Origin: Ophiosphaerella korrae
Lineage: Eukaryota; Ascomycota; Dothideomycetes; Pleosporales; Phaeosphaeriaceae
Assembly: GCA_028456385.1 (NCBI GenBank)
Contig: JALNQF010000150.1
Span: forward strand, 46,114-110,113
Length of the DNA stretch: 64,000 nt
Direction: 5' to 3'
The notes beneath the pieces were generated by a model. That model searched no databases. It had not been told where the DNA came from and saw nothing but the letters and a program-made list of their open reading frames with translations. Positions 11,685-23,851 of the stretch are shown in pieces; position 1 is the first letter of the stretch; each line of letters starts with the position of its first letter. The position numbers and the translations under genes were made by a program.

Positions 11685-12278
11685 TTAGTAGAGTATTTAT
11701 AACTTCTAAAAATAGCTATTATTTTAACTTTCTTTATTCCTAGAGCTTATAGTATATAGTCTATCTAATAAAGTTTAAACTATCTTATTATATCTTCTTT
11801 AAAGTATAATCTAATATATACTACTTTTTTTTCTTTTATATTAAAGTAAGTTACTTATAAATCTATCTAGAGTTATATAAATACTAAGAATAGTTTTAGC
11901 TTTTTTTTTATTCTATTAAATTTCTTAAGTATAAGTATCTTAAGTAGCTTCTTTATTATACTTATCTTTAGTCTTTTAGTAATTTATTCTATCTAGTTCT
12001 AACCTACTATAATTACTCTAATCTAAGCTTTATTTTAGTTAAGATAGTCTTATAGTTCTTTATTCTACGTTTCTAGAGTATTAATTATTAGTTATATATC
12101 TCTTTTCTTAGTAATAAGATTATTTAAGTATATCTTAACTACTACCTAGTTAGTTCTATCTAACTTATAACTACTTAGAAGTACTTTTTTCTTTCCTTTA
12201 TTAAACTTTCTACTATTATATTAGCTTAGACTATATACTACTTATACTTTACTTCTTCTAATAACTAAATTAGTAAGG
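11685..12278 (-). pseudogene. gag: gypsy F gag N-terminal fragment (minus strand)
   Basis: Reads on the minus strand as the N-terminal and capsid part of the chromovirus Gag, from the LTR-adjacent start (about 12240) down to AIFRSYKYF near 11700, where it meets plus-strand fragment G end to end. The rest of F (zinc knuckles, pol, 3' LTR) is missing. Adjacent 5' LTR pieces lie at 12279-12322 and 38450-38852. Heavily RIPed. Confidence 0.8.
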
Positions 12279-12322
12279 TATAATAAAGTAACCTAGTATT
12301 AACTACAAGTAACTACTTTAGG
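12279..12322 (-). repeat. gypsy F 5' LTR, first 44 bp
   Basis: Starts tataataaagtaacc, as the other minus-strand LTRs do, and is cut after 44 bp by insertion of E. The rest resumes at 38450 past the end of E. Confidence 0.85.
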
Positions 12323-12754
12323 TATTATATGTATAACAAGAGAAATCGAGATAGAACTAATTAGTCTTAACTTAAGTACTAATAAAGTATAAGATAAGTA
12401 GTATAATAACTTAGATTAAGAAATAAACTATAACCTAAATACGTATAATAGATTAAAGTAATATATAAATATATATAATAGATTAGAGTAATCTATAATA
12501 TTATATAATAGATTAGAGTAATCTATAATATTATATAAATAGATTAGTAAAAGTATATAGTTACTATAAATATATATTATTAGGATAGTATTAGTAATCT
12601 ATTCTCTAACCTAGAACGCTAATACTTAAAATTATATATATAAATTAAGTATTTTTTATAGTTATTACTAATTATAATATAAGCTTTTCTTATTACTTTC
12701 TAATCTACAAATAATAAAAAGGTTATTATAGTTAATAATAGGTAATCTATTACT
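12323..12754 (+). repeat. 5' LTR of gypsy E (432 bp)
   Basis: Begins tattatatgtataacaag and ends just before ctttactattttag, the usual start of the interior. It contains tandem copies of a unit close to atagattagagtaatctata (about 12445-12545). The 3' LTR is 65 bp shorter because this block is reduced. Confidence 0.88.
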
Positions 12755-14807
12755 CTTTACTATTTTAGTTATTAGAAGAAGTAAAGTGTAAGTAGTACGT
12801 AGTCTAAGCTAATATAATAGTAGAAGGTTTAACTAAGAGAAAAAGTAAAGTACTTCTAAGTAGTTATAAATTAGATAATACTATATAGAAAGTAATTAAG
12901 AACTACTTAAATAACTTAATCTTAGAAAAAGAATATATAAAGATAGTAATTAAAGCTTTAGAAATATAGAATAAAGAACTATAAGACTATATAAAGTAAA
13001 ATAAAGTATAAATTAAAGCTATTATAGTAAGATAAAACTAGATAGAATAAATTACCTAAAGACTTAAGATAAGTATAATAATAAAACTACCTAAAATACC
13101 TATACTTAAGAAGTTTAATAGAATAAGAGAAAAACTAAAACCTTTTATAGCTTTAGTATAACTCTAGATATATAAATAAGTACTATACTTTAATAAAGAA
13201 GATAAGAAAGTAATATATATTAGAATATATCTTAAAAAGAATATAATAAGATAGTTTAAGCTTTACTAGATAAACTATATAATATATACTCTAGTAACGT
13301 AGAAGGATAAAATAAGTACTATCTTTAGAAGTTATAAATACTAAATTAAATAGATAAGAGTAGTATTTAAAGAAATAGATATTACTTAATAAGCTAAAGA
13401 AAAGGTTAAGAAGCTTATATAAGATAAGAGTTTTTCTAAATATATATTATAGTTTAAATAACTATTATAAAATATAGAATATAATAAGCTATTACTAATA
13501 TTATAATTTAAATAAAGACTAAAGTTAAGAATTTAAAATAATATAATCTATATATATAGGCTAAAGATATTAGAAGCTCTAAAATAATAGGTAATATAAG
13601 TTAATAATAATATCTAAGAATAGAGAATAAATAAATATAGAGGATAATATACAAATTAAGATACTAGAGTCCCTATAATCTTTAATAATAATAAGGATAA
13701 AAAGAAAAAAAAGAATAAAGACTTTATATACTTTAACTATAGTAAGAAAGGCTACTATATAAAAGATTATTAATTAACGAAAAAAGATATTATATATTAT
13801 AAATATAAGAAACTAGGAGACTTTATAAAAGACTATAGAAGTAAAGACCTAAAGAAAGAAATATAGTTAAAAATAACTAAAAACAAGAAAGAAGTACTAA
13901 AACTATAGGCTAAATCTTAAAAGAAAGTAGCTAGGAGTAAAGAAATATAGTATATAATACTTAATTAAACCTTTTATTATAATAAGAACTACTATATATC
14001 CTTTTTTAGTAAATAAAGCGTAAGATAGTTCTTATAAAAGAATAGAGTAATAGTAATAAAAGAAAGTAGAACCTAAGTATAGTTTAAAGAAATAACGTAT
14101 ATAATAGACTTACTAATAGAAGACTTAAAAAGAGAAGAACTTAAGACCCTATTAATTTACGCTAATAGATAGGTAAAAGATATAGAAACTACTATAGTTA
14201 CTTCTAAAGAATTATAAGAAGATAAAAGTAGACTTAATATAAAAAGTATAGAGTATACCTAGTTAAAAATAAATAGCTATAATAGCTATATAATAATAGA
14301 TATAGTAGAATAAAATAAGTAATAGTAGTTTATTTAGAAATACTTACTAGTTATAAGTATAGAAAAAGTATATAAAGACTAGAAAGAATATAATCTTAAA
14401 GTAATAAAGTTTATAATATTCTAATAATAGATAGAGTAAAATATAGTTATAGTAAAAAGAATACTTTTATAAAAAGAATAGTAGTACTTTATAAAAAAGA
14501 TATAATAGATTAATAAAGCCTAAATATAATATTATAATAATAATAAGACTTAGTATAGATAAATATTAGATAGAAGATAATAAAAGAGTTAATCTAGAGT
14601 ATCTAGTATAATTTAAAATATCTTAAGTATTATACTTAAATATAAATTACTACTTATATAAAGATTTAAAAGTATAAAACTATATATAGCTATTATTAAG
14701 AAAAGGATATAATTATATAAATATAATTTTAAGAAAAGATATCTAAAGATAAGAAATAATTAATATAGCTAATAAAGAATATATCTAAAGAAAACTATAG
14801 TATAAAT
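12755..14807 (+). pseudogene. gag: gypsy E gag and zinc-knuckle region
   Basis: Interior start at 12755. The capsid-like Gag domain lies at about 13090-13540 (KKFNRIREKLKPFIALV near its start). Two adjacent degenerate CCHC knuckles lie at about 13718-13860, where the first reads YFNYSKKGYYIKDY: Cys and His codons have become Tyr, as expected from TGC to TAC and CAC to TAC by RIP. 13860-14807 is the Gag-protease spacer common to all copies. Copia-2 interrupts at 14808. Dead by many stops. Confidence 0.85.
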
Positions 14808-14972
14808 TGTCGCAAGTTAGAGCTTCGCTCTATACGATTTAAGTAAGCCCGTAGTAGTAAGCGAGCTATATAAGCTATTCGAGCTACTCTACTATATATA
14901 AGTAGCCTAGCTTAGATAGCTCTTTAATTAATAATTATCTTCTACTTATTCCTAAGCTTATATCTTGTAATA
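14808..14972 (+). repeat. 5' LTR of Copia-2 (165 bp)
   Basis: Begins TGTCGCAAGTTAGAGC with the canonical TG still present, and ends cttgtaata. It is the best-preserved start among the copia LTRs here. Confidence 0.94.
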
Positions 14973-17640
14973 GTTATAAGCTTAGCGCTAAAAATTACTT
15001 AATAGTTCTATCCTATATACTATAGCAAGAGATTGCAAGCTTAGTATACTCCTATCTTATCTTATCTTATCTTATCTATTACTTAAACGCTTACAATATC
15101 TTATAGTAAGATTACTCTACTTAATAAAGGTACTACCTTACTTAACAAGTACTTATAATAGCTAGTATAGTTTATACAACTCTATTACAACACTTTTAAG
15201 CTAGGTATCTAGTAGCTAGTTAATCTAGAAGCTAATAACGTCCCTAATATCTACGCTAATAAACTAGTTTAACTTAAACTAAAGAGCCTAGTAATAGTAG
15301 AAGAGGTAGCTACCTATAAGCTTGCAATAAAGAAATACTAGGCTACAAAAGATACCTAGGTATCGCGAATAGTACGCCTTAGAGCTCTAAGCGCCTAGGT
15401 AAACACTATAGTTAATCTAAGTTATCTAGTAATAGCTAAAATAACTCTACTTGTAAATAATAAAGCTATATTACAAGAGCTTATCTAAACGCTAAAGAGC
15501 CTACTAGCTCTATCTAATACTAGCGCTAGTAATCTTATCTAAGCTTAATACTAAGCCTATCTATAGAAAGCTTACTAAGGATAACAATTACTAGAGCTCT
15601 AGTATAATAAGTAGCTACGCCTATATTAGCGTGTAATTGCGTACAATATTATAGAGGTAATAGGTAAGCTTATAGTATAAGATTTCCTAGAAGCGTTAAT
15701 ACTAAAGCTAGCTCTAGACTAGGCTTAGATAATAAGCTAATTAGTAATCTAGAGCTTAGTCCTTAGCTTAAAGGTACTTACGCTAGAGTAAATTAGTAGT
15801 ATCTACTTAGCTCTATTATAGGAGTACAAGCTCTAAACTACTAATTAAGGAGCTAGCGTATTTACAACGTTTAGAGGATCTAAGCTAAGCTTAAGCTTAA
15901 GTACTAACTCGAAATACAACTACCTATATAGCTAAGCTTACTACTAGAAGCTACAAGATTATAGATAGGTATAAGTAGCGCTTACTAGTAATCTATTTAA
16001 AATAGACAATAATAGAAAGGCGAAAATATAGGCTTGTTTAGATAAGCCGCGCTTTATAGTAGTTAAAACCTTAGTAACTTAAAAGTAGGCTAGTCCCTTG
16101 TAGGAACTAGTTAAAGCTAGCTTAGAGTTAGTTAAATTAAAGGCTCTAGTCTACCTAGGCTAGCTAAACGCAGTACTTATTAACTTAGGTATACTTATCG
16201 ACTTAGGCAAACTTATTAAGCTAGCACCTAGAGCCTACTTAACGCTAGATTTTAATACTTACTTACTTTCTAAGAGTACTATACTTAATAATAGAGCTAC
16301 TCTCTACTTAGTTAACTTAATAAGTCTTATAGAACTAAGCTCTTTTATAAGAGTAAAAGGCGTAAGCTACATAGAAGTAGGTATATAAGCGTTTCTAATA
16401 CTTAGTAAAAGTACTTAAGTCTTTAAGAACGCTCTAAATAGAGCTTATAGTAAGCGTATAGAGAATCTCGTGCTTTATAAAGTAGTAGTAGTTAAAGGAT
16501 TTTATATTAATATAGTATCTAAAGCTTAATTGTAGTAAGCTAGAGCCTAGTATTAAGGTTTTAACGTAACTCTAAGAGTAGGAATACTAGTAGAGAGTAT
16601 TATACTAGTAACGCTAATACACAAATATAATCTTACTTTTATTAAATATAAGCCTATTACGTTTTATCTAACTATTATAAGTGTAACTTAAAGTAATTAA
16701 GTTAATTAATAGCTTAACTTATAGCGTATAACGCTTAAAAGCAACTTAGAAGAGCTCTAGTACGCTAGAGCTAGTTATCTTAGACTAAAAGTACTGCGAG
16801 CGCTAGTAATAAGCGCAAGAAACGTGCGTATTAATAGAATAGTGCGTATTAAGTATAAGTATTGCTTAATAGCTTATACTAAGTAAGTTATCTTAAGGTA
16901 GCCTAGAGAGAGAGCCCTACGCTTATACTAGCGAGTAGCGTAGGACCTATTTAATATACCTACTAGCTACTTTAGAGAAGTTTAGACTATACTACTTAAG
17001 TACAAGTATAGTAGTAAGCTCTATACCTACCTATTACAAGGTAAAACGCTCTAAGAGATAATAAGAGTATTTAAAAGCTTTATAAAGCTACTACTAACGC
17101 GCTATAAGCTCTATACGTATATACTCTAGTAAGATAATAAAGTAGTAACGCTCTTATAGAGAGGTAAGACGCGCTTCTAGATTTAGGCTAAATAAGAAGA
17201 GATTATAGTTAAGAGTACTCTAGTATATACGTATAAGCTAAATAGAGGAGCTAAGAGAGCTAGTTAAGAAATAATAATAAAAGTAATTAAGATAAGGATA
17301 AGTACTAACTTACTAAAAAGGCTCTAGCTAGAGATAGTAGAAGTAGCTACGTAGCTATATAATATAAGCCTAAGCTATACTTATAATATATAAGCTCCTA
17401 ATATAGTGCTTAATAGCTAGTTTAGATAGTACTTTAGATACTATTAGCTTAAGTAAGTAAGAGCTACTATAGTAGACCTTTAGCTAGATTAGAGTAAAGT
17501 ATACGCTTATAGCTACTACGCATATCTACTTAATAAGGAGTAAGTAGCTAGGCGCAACAAGAGAGGCTTTAAAATAAGCCCTTAGAGCTATATTAGATAT
17601 CTAGTAAGATATAGAGTATCTAATATATATAGGATATAGG
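14973..17640 (+). pseudogene. Copia-2 gag-protease-integrase remnant
   Basis: About 15150-16050 is the Gag-like part. At about 16270-16310 the protease motif reads STILNNRATLYLV, a mutated D-N-G-A-T. The integrase follows: zinc-binding region 16745-16870 (RASYLRLKVLRAL, then CxxC near KYKYCLIAYTK) and the core at about 16930-17300, including the copia ELNRGAKRA region. The integrase C-terminal part, with VITRNVIFNKQ, the copia link to RT, is at about 17660. One half of the 18-bp repeat that marks the Copia-1 deletion lies at 17091-17108 in the core. Interrupted by TAG/TAA codons. Positions approximate. Confidence 0.85.
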
Positions 17641-20290
17641 TCCTAGAATTAGATTAGGTAATTATAACGCGTAACGTAATATTTAATAAGTAGCTCTTCT
17701 ATAATAAGAGGAGTAAAGCTTATTAAGAGCTCTTAAAGCTAGAGATTTAAAAACTTGTTAACGTGTTATATAAAGATGTAACGCGCAACGTAGGAGAGAC
17801 CTAGGATAATATATATAACTAGCTCCGCGAAGTAGCTTAAATCCTAGAAAGCTACTAGTAAAGCGAGCACCTAGAGTAGAATCTAGGGGGTAGAGCTCTA
17901 CGTAATACTAAAAGCTAAGCTAGCTAGCTAGCTATCTTAGTAGAATAAGGAGTAGACTCTATATAAGTAGTAAGCTTAGCTAATAAACTATATAGAATCT
18001 ATATAGAGCAACCTAAGCTTAGTAGCCTTTAAACTCTAGAGTAAACACTTAAACCTAGAGGAGTTTAGTATATAGGTGCTAATATTAATTATAGAAATTA
18101 ATACAGCGAAGTATCTAAAAGCTCCTAGGAATTGCAATTAACTAGAAAAGTAAGCGCCTTAGAGTAGCTAATAGATAAGAGTTTAAATTAAACTACTACT
18201 TATTAAACTACCTCTCTTTAAGTAGCTATAGCTTCTATAGCTCTAAATAAAGTAGATACTATTCTTTATTAAGTAGCTATATCTTATGTAGCTCTAAATA
18301 ATATAGTTAGAGCTTATTAGTAGCGTATACGCTAGTAATAGCTAGCGCTAATATAATTAAGCTAAAGACTCTAAAATAACAAGCTAGATAATAGTACTAG
18401 AAGCTCGAGCGCTTACTTATTATTATATAAACCTAAGTAGAGTAAATAGAGTAGTATACTAGACAAGCTACTCCTATAAGTACTAATAGACTATAACCTA
18501 AATATAGAGCTTACTATAGTAAACACTATAATTATAGTAGCTACTTAGCTTAAGCTATAACTATAAGCTTATCTATATTAAGATAAGCTCTTACTACTAC
18601 TATAAAATTAGAAGCACCTATATACGTACCTATATAGGTAGCTCTTTAAATAAGTAGCTTAGAAAGAGATTAATACGCTACTAGTAGCTAGTACCTAGGA
18701 GGAGATAGAGTGCTTATAATTAAGCGATTAGCTACTACCTCTAAAGTAGGTTTTTACATATAAACTTAACTAAGATAGCTACTTTCTTAAGTATAAAGCT
18801 TAGATTATAGTGCGCAGAGACCTCTAAATAATTAATTTAATACAATTAACTTACGCTACTACGTTAGCAGCGCGCTTATTTTAAACTATAATAGCGATTA
18901 TAGCTAAGTTCGACTTAGAAGTAGCTTAGTATAACATTATTAGAGCTTTCCTCTACGTATATAGAGATTATTAACTAGTAGTTATCTACGAGCTCCTAGA
19001 TAGGTTTAAAGTAGCTAGTAAGTGCGTTAAGCTTAATTAAGCGCTGTATAGCCTTAAAGACTCGCCGCTCCTCTAGTATAAGGAGCTCTTAAGAACGCTT
19101 AAACAAGCTAGTCTTATAGTCTTAAAAGAAGAGCCGTACTTATTCTATAATAAGGAGCGTAAAATACTCTTTCTCTTCTACGTTAACAATATATTAGTAA
19201 TATATTACAAAATCTACTAATTAGAAGCTTACTAAATTATTAAAAGAATTAAACGAGCCTACAATATAGAAAATAAAGGCCTAGTAAGCTAGTTCCTAGG
19301 CGTATAAGTAATATAGAGTTAGCTAGATAGGACTATTACGCTTGTCTACAATAAGTATATTAATAAGATAGTAAAAAAGTTTAATCTTGTAAGCTCTATA
19401 AGCTTTCTAGCAACTCTATTACTAGTAGAAGAGCTATAGCTAAGTAAAGGAGAGGCCTTAAAGTGTAAAATTAAGGACTACTAAGAGTAAGTAGGATCTA
19501 TCTTGTATACAGCAATAATAGTACGACTAGACGTTGTATTTATAGCTACTAAGCTCTCTTAATATCTTATAAATCTAAGCTAAAAGTATCTTAAAGTAGT
19601 AAACTAAGTTATTGTTTACTTATATAGAACTTAGCACCTATTAGTCTAGTATAGCGAGTAGTAAGATAGCTAGTAGTAAGATAGCAAGTAGTAAGATAGT
19701 AAGTAGCGAGATACTAAGCTACTTATATATAGAGACGCGTTATTTACTAATAATCTAGTAACGCGCTACTTATCTTATAGCTATATTGTAATACTCTTTA
19801 GTAGAGTAGTAATATAGAAAGTAGTATAATAAGCTATAGTAACTACTTCTACTACTAAAGCTAAGCTACTTACGCTTAAGTACGTAAGTAAAGAGGTAAT
19901 AGTACTAAAAAGGCTTTTTTAAGAGCTTATATTAGACCTAAGAGCTACTTAGATAATCTTCTATAATAATTAGTAAATAATTAGACTTGTTATAAGTAAA
20001 AATAAGAGAGTAATAATATGCTTACGTTACGTAGATATATAGAATATATAGCTAAGATAAGAGTATACTAGAGGCTTATTTTAAGTTTCTTATATACTAA
20101 TAAGTAAGATACTAGTAGATAGCCTAACTAAGTACTTCCTAGAGTAGTAGTTTAAGAGATTTAAAGCTTACCTTAACTTTAAAGATATATAAGCTAAGCT
20201 TAAGTTATAAGAATTATAAAAGTAGAGTATAGAGCTATAAAGAAGTCTTTAAATTAAAGCGCTAAAGCGTAGAGCTAAAGCTTAGAGCTA
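17641..20290 (+). pseudogene. Copia-2 RT and RNase H remnant
   Basis: A spacer follows integrase. Copia-type RT (RVT_2) spans about 18880-19420: INTAFLYVYR-like start, then KLNxALYSLKDSPLLxYKE at about 19030-19090. The active site near 19175-19200 reads FYVNNIL, so both catalytic Asp codons of YVDD are now Asn. RNase H covers about 19730-20140 with KVVxxAIVTTSTTKAKLLTL and ends SKILVDSLTKYFL, typical of copia. All of this is missing in Copia-1. Nonfunctional through stops and active-site changes. Confidence 0.88.
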
Positions 20291-21376
20291 AGCTTAAAAT
20301 AAGGTATCTATTTAAAATATAAGATTAATAAACTTATTAAGAAGTTTTCTTATATATAGATAACGCGTAAAAGCCTCCTTAGCTTAAGCGTCTCTAGCTA
20401 GTAGAGTAGTAATAGCCCCTATTATAAAGGTAGCGTTAGCGAGCGTAGTAGTAGTAAGATTATAGGTAAAAGTAGGAGTAGTAGTAGTAGTAGGCGTAGG
20501 TATAGGCGTAAGCTAAAGTAGAAGTAGAGGTAAGAGTAGTAGAAGAGTCTAAAGACCTAGAGTCTCCTCTACAACCTTACTAAGTAGTATATAGAAAGTC
20601 TTTTAGAGAGCTTTAAGCTCCCTCTCTAGAGCCTTATAGGCCTAGGTAGTAATAAGAGTAATAGTAGCGTAGTAAGCGATCTTAGGGCTATAATATAAGT
20701 TAGTTAACTAATATTAGATAAAGAGCTAAAGTAGCTCTTAAAGTAGTAAATTAAAGAGCTAGAGTAAAATTTTTAAATTAACTTATATAAGAACGTAGCT
20801 ATAGCTACTAGTAGTATAGCGTATATAACGCTAAACCTCCTCTCTAAGAGAGTTATAGTAGCTCCTATTAGAGTAGCCTACTAACGCGCTATAAGTGTAG
20901 TAGAAGTAGGGCTCCTTATAGAGAGTACTTACAACCTCTTTAGGAGAGAAGGTATAAGAGAGTAGGAGTAAGGGCGTCTATAGTACTAGAGTCTTTTTAG
21001 TACGCTTTTTCTTCTTCTTAGTAGTAGTAGTAGTAGTAGTAGTAGCTTTAGAAGTAGTATAAGAGTAAGATATATAAGTATAAGTAGCTTTCTTAGCTTT
21101 ACTCTATAAAAACAAGTTAGTATAATAATTACTAATATAAAAAGTAAGCTTTAAAAGCTTTAAAAATAGTAACTTATAATAGCTATAATAATAGTTACTA
21201 AAGAGTTTATAAGGCTAAGAAAACTCTAAATATACTACGCGTAGCGTATAAGTACTTAGCACTTACGTATAAGCCTAAAATAAATAGAATTATAAGTAAA
21301 GGTATTTTTAACTAAGTTTAGATAACTACTATAAAACTTATTAAATAGCTCTACTACGTAGCTTACCTAGGGAGTA
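20291..21376 (+). other. Copia-2 region between RNase H and the 3' LTR
   Basis: About 1.09 kb after the RNase H end, longer than the short trailer usual in copia elements. It is rich in tag/gta repeats with a (TAG)9 microsatellite at 21019-21045 and holds the second copy of the 18-bp repeat at 20878-20895. I find no recognisable domain on either strand. It could be a long 3' UTR or a decayed extra ORF; Copia-1 keeps only the last 480 bp or so. Confidence 0.6.
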
Positions 21377-21541
21377 TATTATAAGTTAGAGCTTTGCTCT
21401 ATATAATTTAGGTAAGCCTATAGTAGTAAGCGAGCTATATAAGCTATTTAAGCTGCTCTACTATATATAAGTAGCTTAGCTTAGATAGCTCTTTAATTAA
21501 TAATTATCTCCTACTTATTTCTAAGCTTATATCTCGCAATA
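21377..21541 (+). repeat. 3' LTR of Copia-2 (165 bp)
   Basis: Begins tattataagttagagc and ends ctcgcaata, followed by target duplication taaat. Confidence 0.94.
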
Positions 21542-23391
21542 TAAATATATATATAATAAAAATCTAAAATATAAGAACTATAAATAGAAGATAAGATAAT
21601 AGCTCTAAAAAGATAAACAAGTTACTAAATTACCTAAGTAAAAATAGCTAGAATATATAAGAAGCTTATATATTATAAAAATAAGTATATAGTAAAAAAG
21701 AAAAGTATAAGTAAGAATTAATAGTAGAGCTATAAAGAACTTTATATTAAAGAAGTTTATAGAAATATAAAGAATAATGTATATAAGAAATAATATTAGG
21801 AATACTATAGTTATAAATAACTAACCTAAAGATTAATTAGAGAATAAAGAAAATTAGTTACCTTAAGTAAGAAATATTAAAAGCTAATATAAGTATATAT
21901 AAAGGAGAATTGTTATAAGAATATAAGAAATAAGAGAAGTAACTTATTAAACCTAAAGATTACCTTCTATACTATTAGCTATAGGACTTAGTAATAGATC
22001 TAAAAGAAGGAAAGAATATAAGATAGAGCTTAGTCTACTAAGAAACTAAAAAAGAATCTAAGATAGAATAAATTTTAATTAAAAATACAATAAAGAAAAA
22101 ATAGATATAAGAATTTTAATCTTTAGTAGTATATAGACTTATATTTATAAATAAAAAAGAGATAAATAATAAAAGACTTTATATAAATATTAGAAAGATA
22201 AACAAAATTATAAGTAAGAATTAATACTTCTAACTATAAATAGATAACATATAAGATAGGCTATAGAAAGCTTAAATCTTTGTAAACCTAGATATCTAAA
22301 ATACTTACTATTAGATTAGAATTAAAAAAAGTAATAAATAGAAAATAGTATTTAGAATATAGTATATACTATTTAAATATATAGATATACTCTTTAGATT
22401 AATAAATATACTAGTAGTAATCTAAGAAAAATTTAATATTATATTAAAAGAATACCTAGACGTTTTTATATTTATATACCTAGATAATATCTTTATATTC
22501 TTAGAAATAGAAAAAGAATACGTATAATATATATATAAGGGACTAGAAAAACTAGTAGAAAATAAACAATTTCTTATAATAAAGAAATACAAGTTCTATA
22601 TAAAAGAAACTAATTTCCTTAGAATTATTATTAAACTAAGAAAAATAAAGATTAACTTAAATAAGATTAAAGAAATCTAAGAATAGCTAATACTAAAAAA
22701 CTTATAAGAAGTACTATAGTTTTATAGACTAGTAAACTTTTATAGAAAGTTAATAATAAAATAGTTTAAAATAATAGAACTATTAATAAAACTAATAAAG
22801 AAAGATATACTATTTAAATAGACTTAAGAATATAATAAAGTATTTAAGTAGATTAAATAGAAGTTTATAGAAAAACTAGTTATAAGAATATATAATCTAG
22901 ACCTACTAGTAATAGTAAAAATAGATTTATTAAACTTAGTCTATAGAAAAGTACTAATATAAAAAGACTAGGCTATAAAGTAAGAATACTTAGTTAAATA
23001 ATTTTCTAAGAAAATAAAGCTAGTAGAGCTTAACTACTTTATATATAATAAAGAAATACTAGTAATTTATAAAGTACTTAAGTAATAGAGAGTATACCTA
23101 TAAAGAGTAAAGTACTAAATAAAGGTCTATATAGACTATAAGAATCTTATGAGATTTATATTAAATAAGGACTTATTATAATACTATATAAGATAGTAGG
23201 AATACTTATTAATATTTAACTTTAAAATTATATATACTAAAGGAAAAAATAACTAGTTTATAGACGCCTTAAGTAGAAGACTAAGCTACTAAGTAAAAAT
23301 ACCTAGTTAAATACTTTTCTAAGAAAATAAAGCTAGTAGAGCTTATTTACTTAATATATAATAAAGAAATACTAGTAATTTATAAAGTATT
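21542..23391 (+). pseudogene. pol: gypsy E protease-RT-RNase H remnant
   Basis: Resumes after Copia-2. Protease sits near 21700-21800 (LIINSRATKNF), RT at about 22080-22690 and the connection plus RNase H at 22690-23280, ending DALSRRLS. Directly after that, from about 23290 to 23391, a second partial copy of the RNase H segment appears (YLVKYFSKKIKLVEL), where integrase should start. Element A then interrupts at 23392. Stops are frequent. The repeated RNase H piece suggests a rearrangement before A inserted, because A's target duplication lies in the second copy. Confidence 0.85.
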
Positions 23392-23851
23392 TATTATAGT
23401 AGTAACAAGGGAAACCGAGATAGAACTAATTAGTCTACGCTTAGCTACTAATAAAGTATAAGATAAGTAGGGTAATAACTTATAAGATAATAAGTTCGAC
23501 TAGGAAGCTAACTACAATATAGACACATAACAAATTTGTAAATTCGCGATCTTAGTAAATATAAAGTTACGAAGCTATTATATAACAAATTTGTAAATTC
23601 GCGATCTTAGTAAATACAAAGTAATAAAGCTACTAAGATATTATTACTATATAGTTAGTAGTAATGCGTATTATTAGGATAGTATTAGTAATTTAATTAT
23701 TAACTACGAGTGATAATACAAAAATAGTTATAAAATATCTTCTATTATTTATAGCCTATTATAGATTATAATACAAGCTTTTGTTATTACCTTATAATCT
23801 ACTAACACCTATCTAGGCTACTAGGAAGTTGACCCTAGTAAGCTAGTAACA
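23392..23851 (+). repeat. 5' LTR of gypsy A (460 bp)
   Basis: Starts tattatagtagtaacaagg (TG changed to TA) and ends gtaaca. Contains two copies of aaattcgcgatcttagtaaa (about 23535 and 23596), a module shared with the C and L LTRs. It is followed by ccttactaatttagttatt, where the interior and presumably the tRNA primer site begin. Confidence 0.94.

Larger units (their letters stand above)
14808..21541 (+). mobile_element. Ty1/copia element Copia-2, full structure (6734 bp)
   Basis: Matching 165-bp LTRs (14808-14972, 21377-21541) with target duplication taaat (14803-14807 and 21542-21546). Order protease, integrase, RT, RNase H defines copia. It inserted into gypsy E between gag and protease. 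Less RIP-degraded than its host, with many CG and some CA/TG left, so a younger arrival. No ORF survives. Confidence 0.94.

Noticed and set aside
12440..12550. Short direct repeats resembling a CRISPR array
   Set aside because: Units are adjacent, lie inside an LTR, vary between LTR copies, and have no unique spacers.
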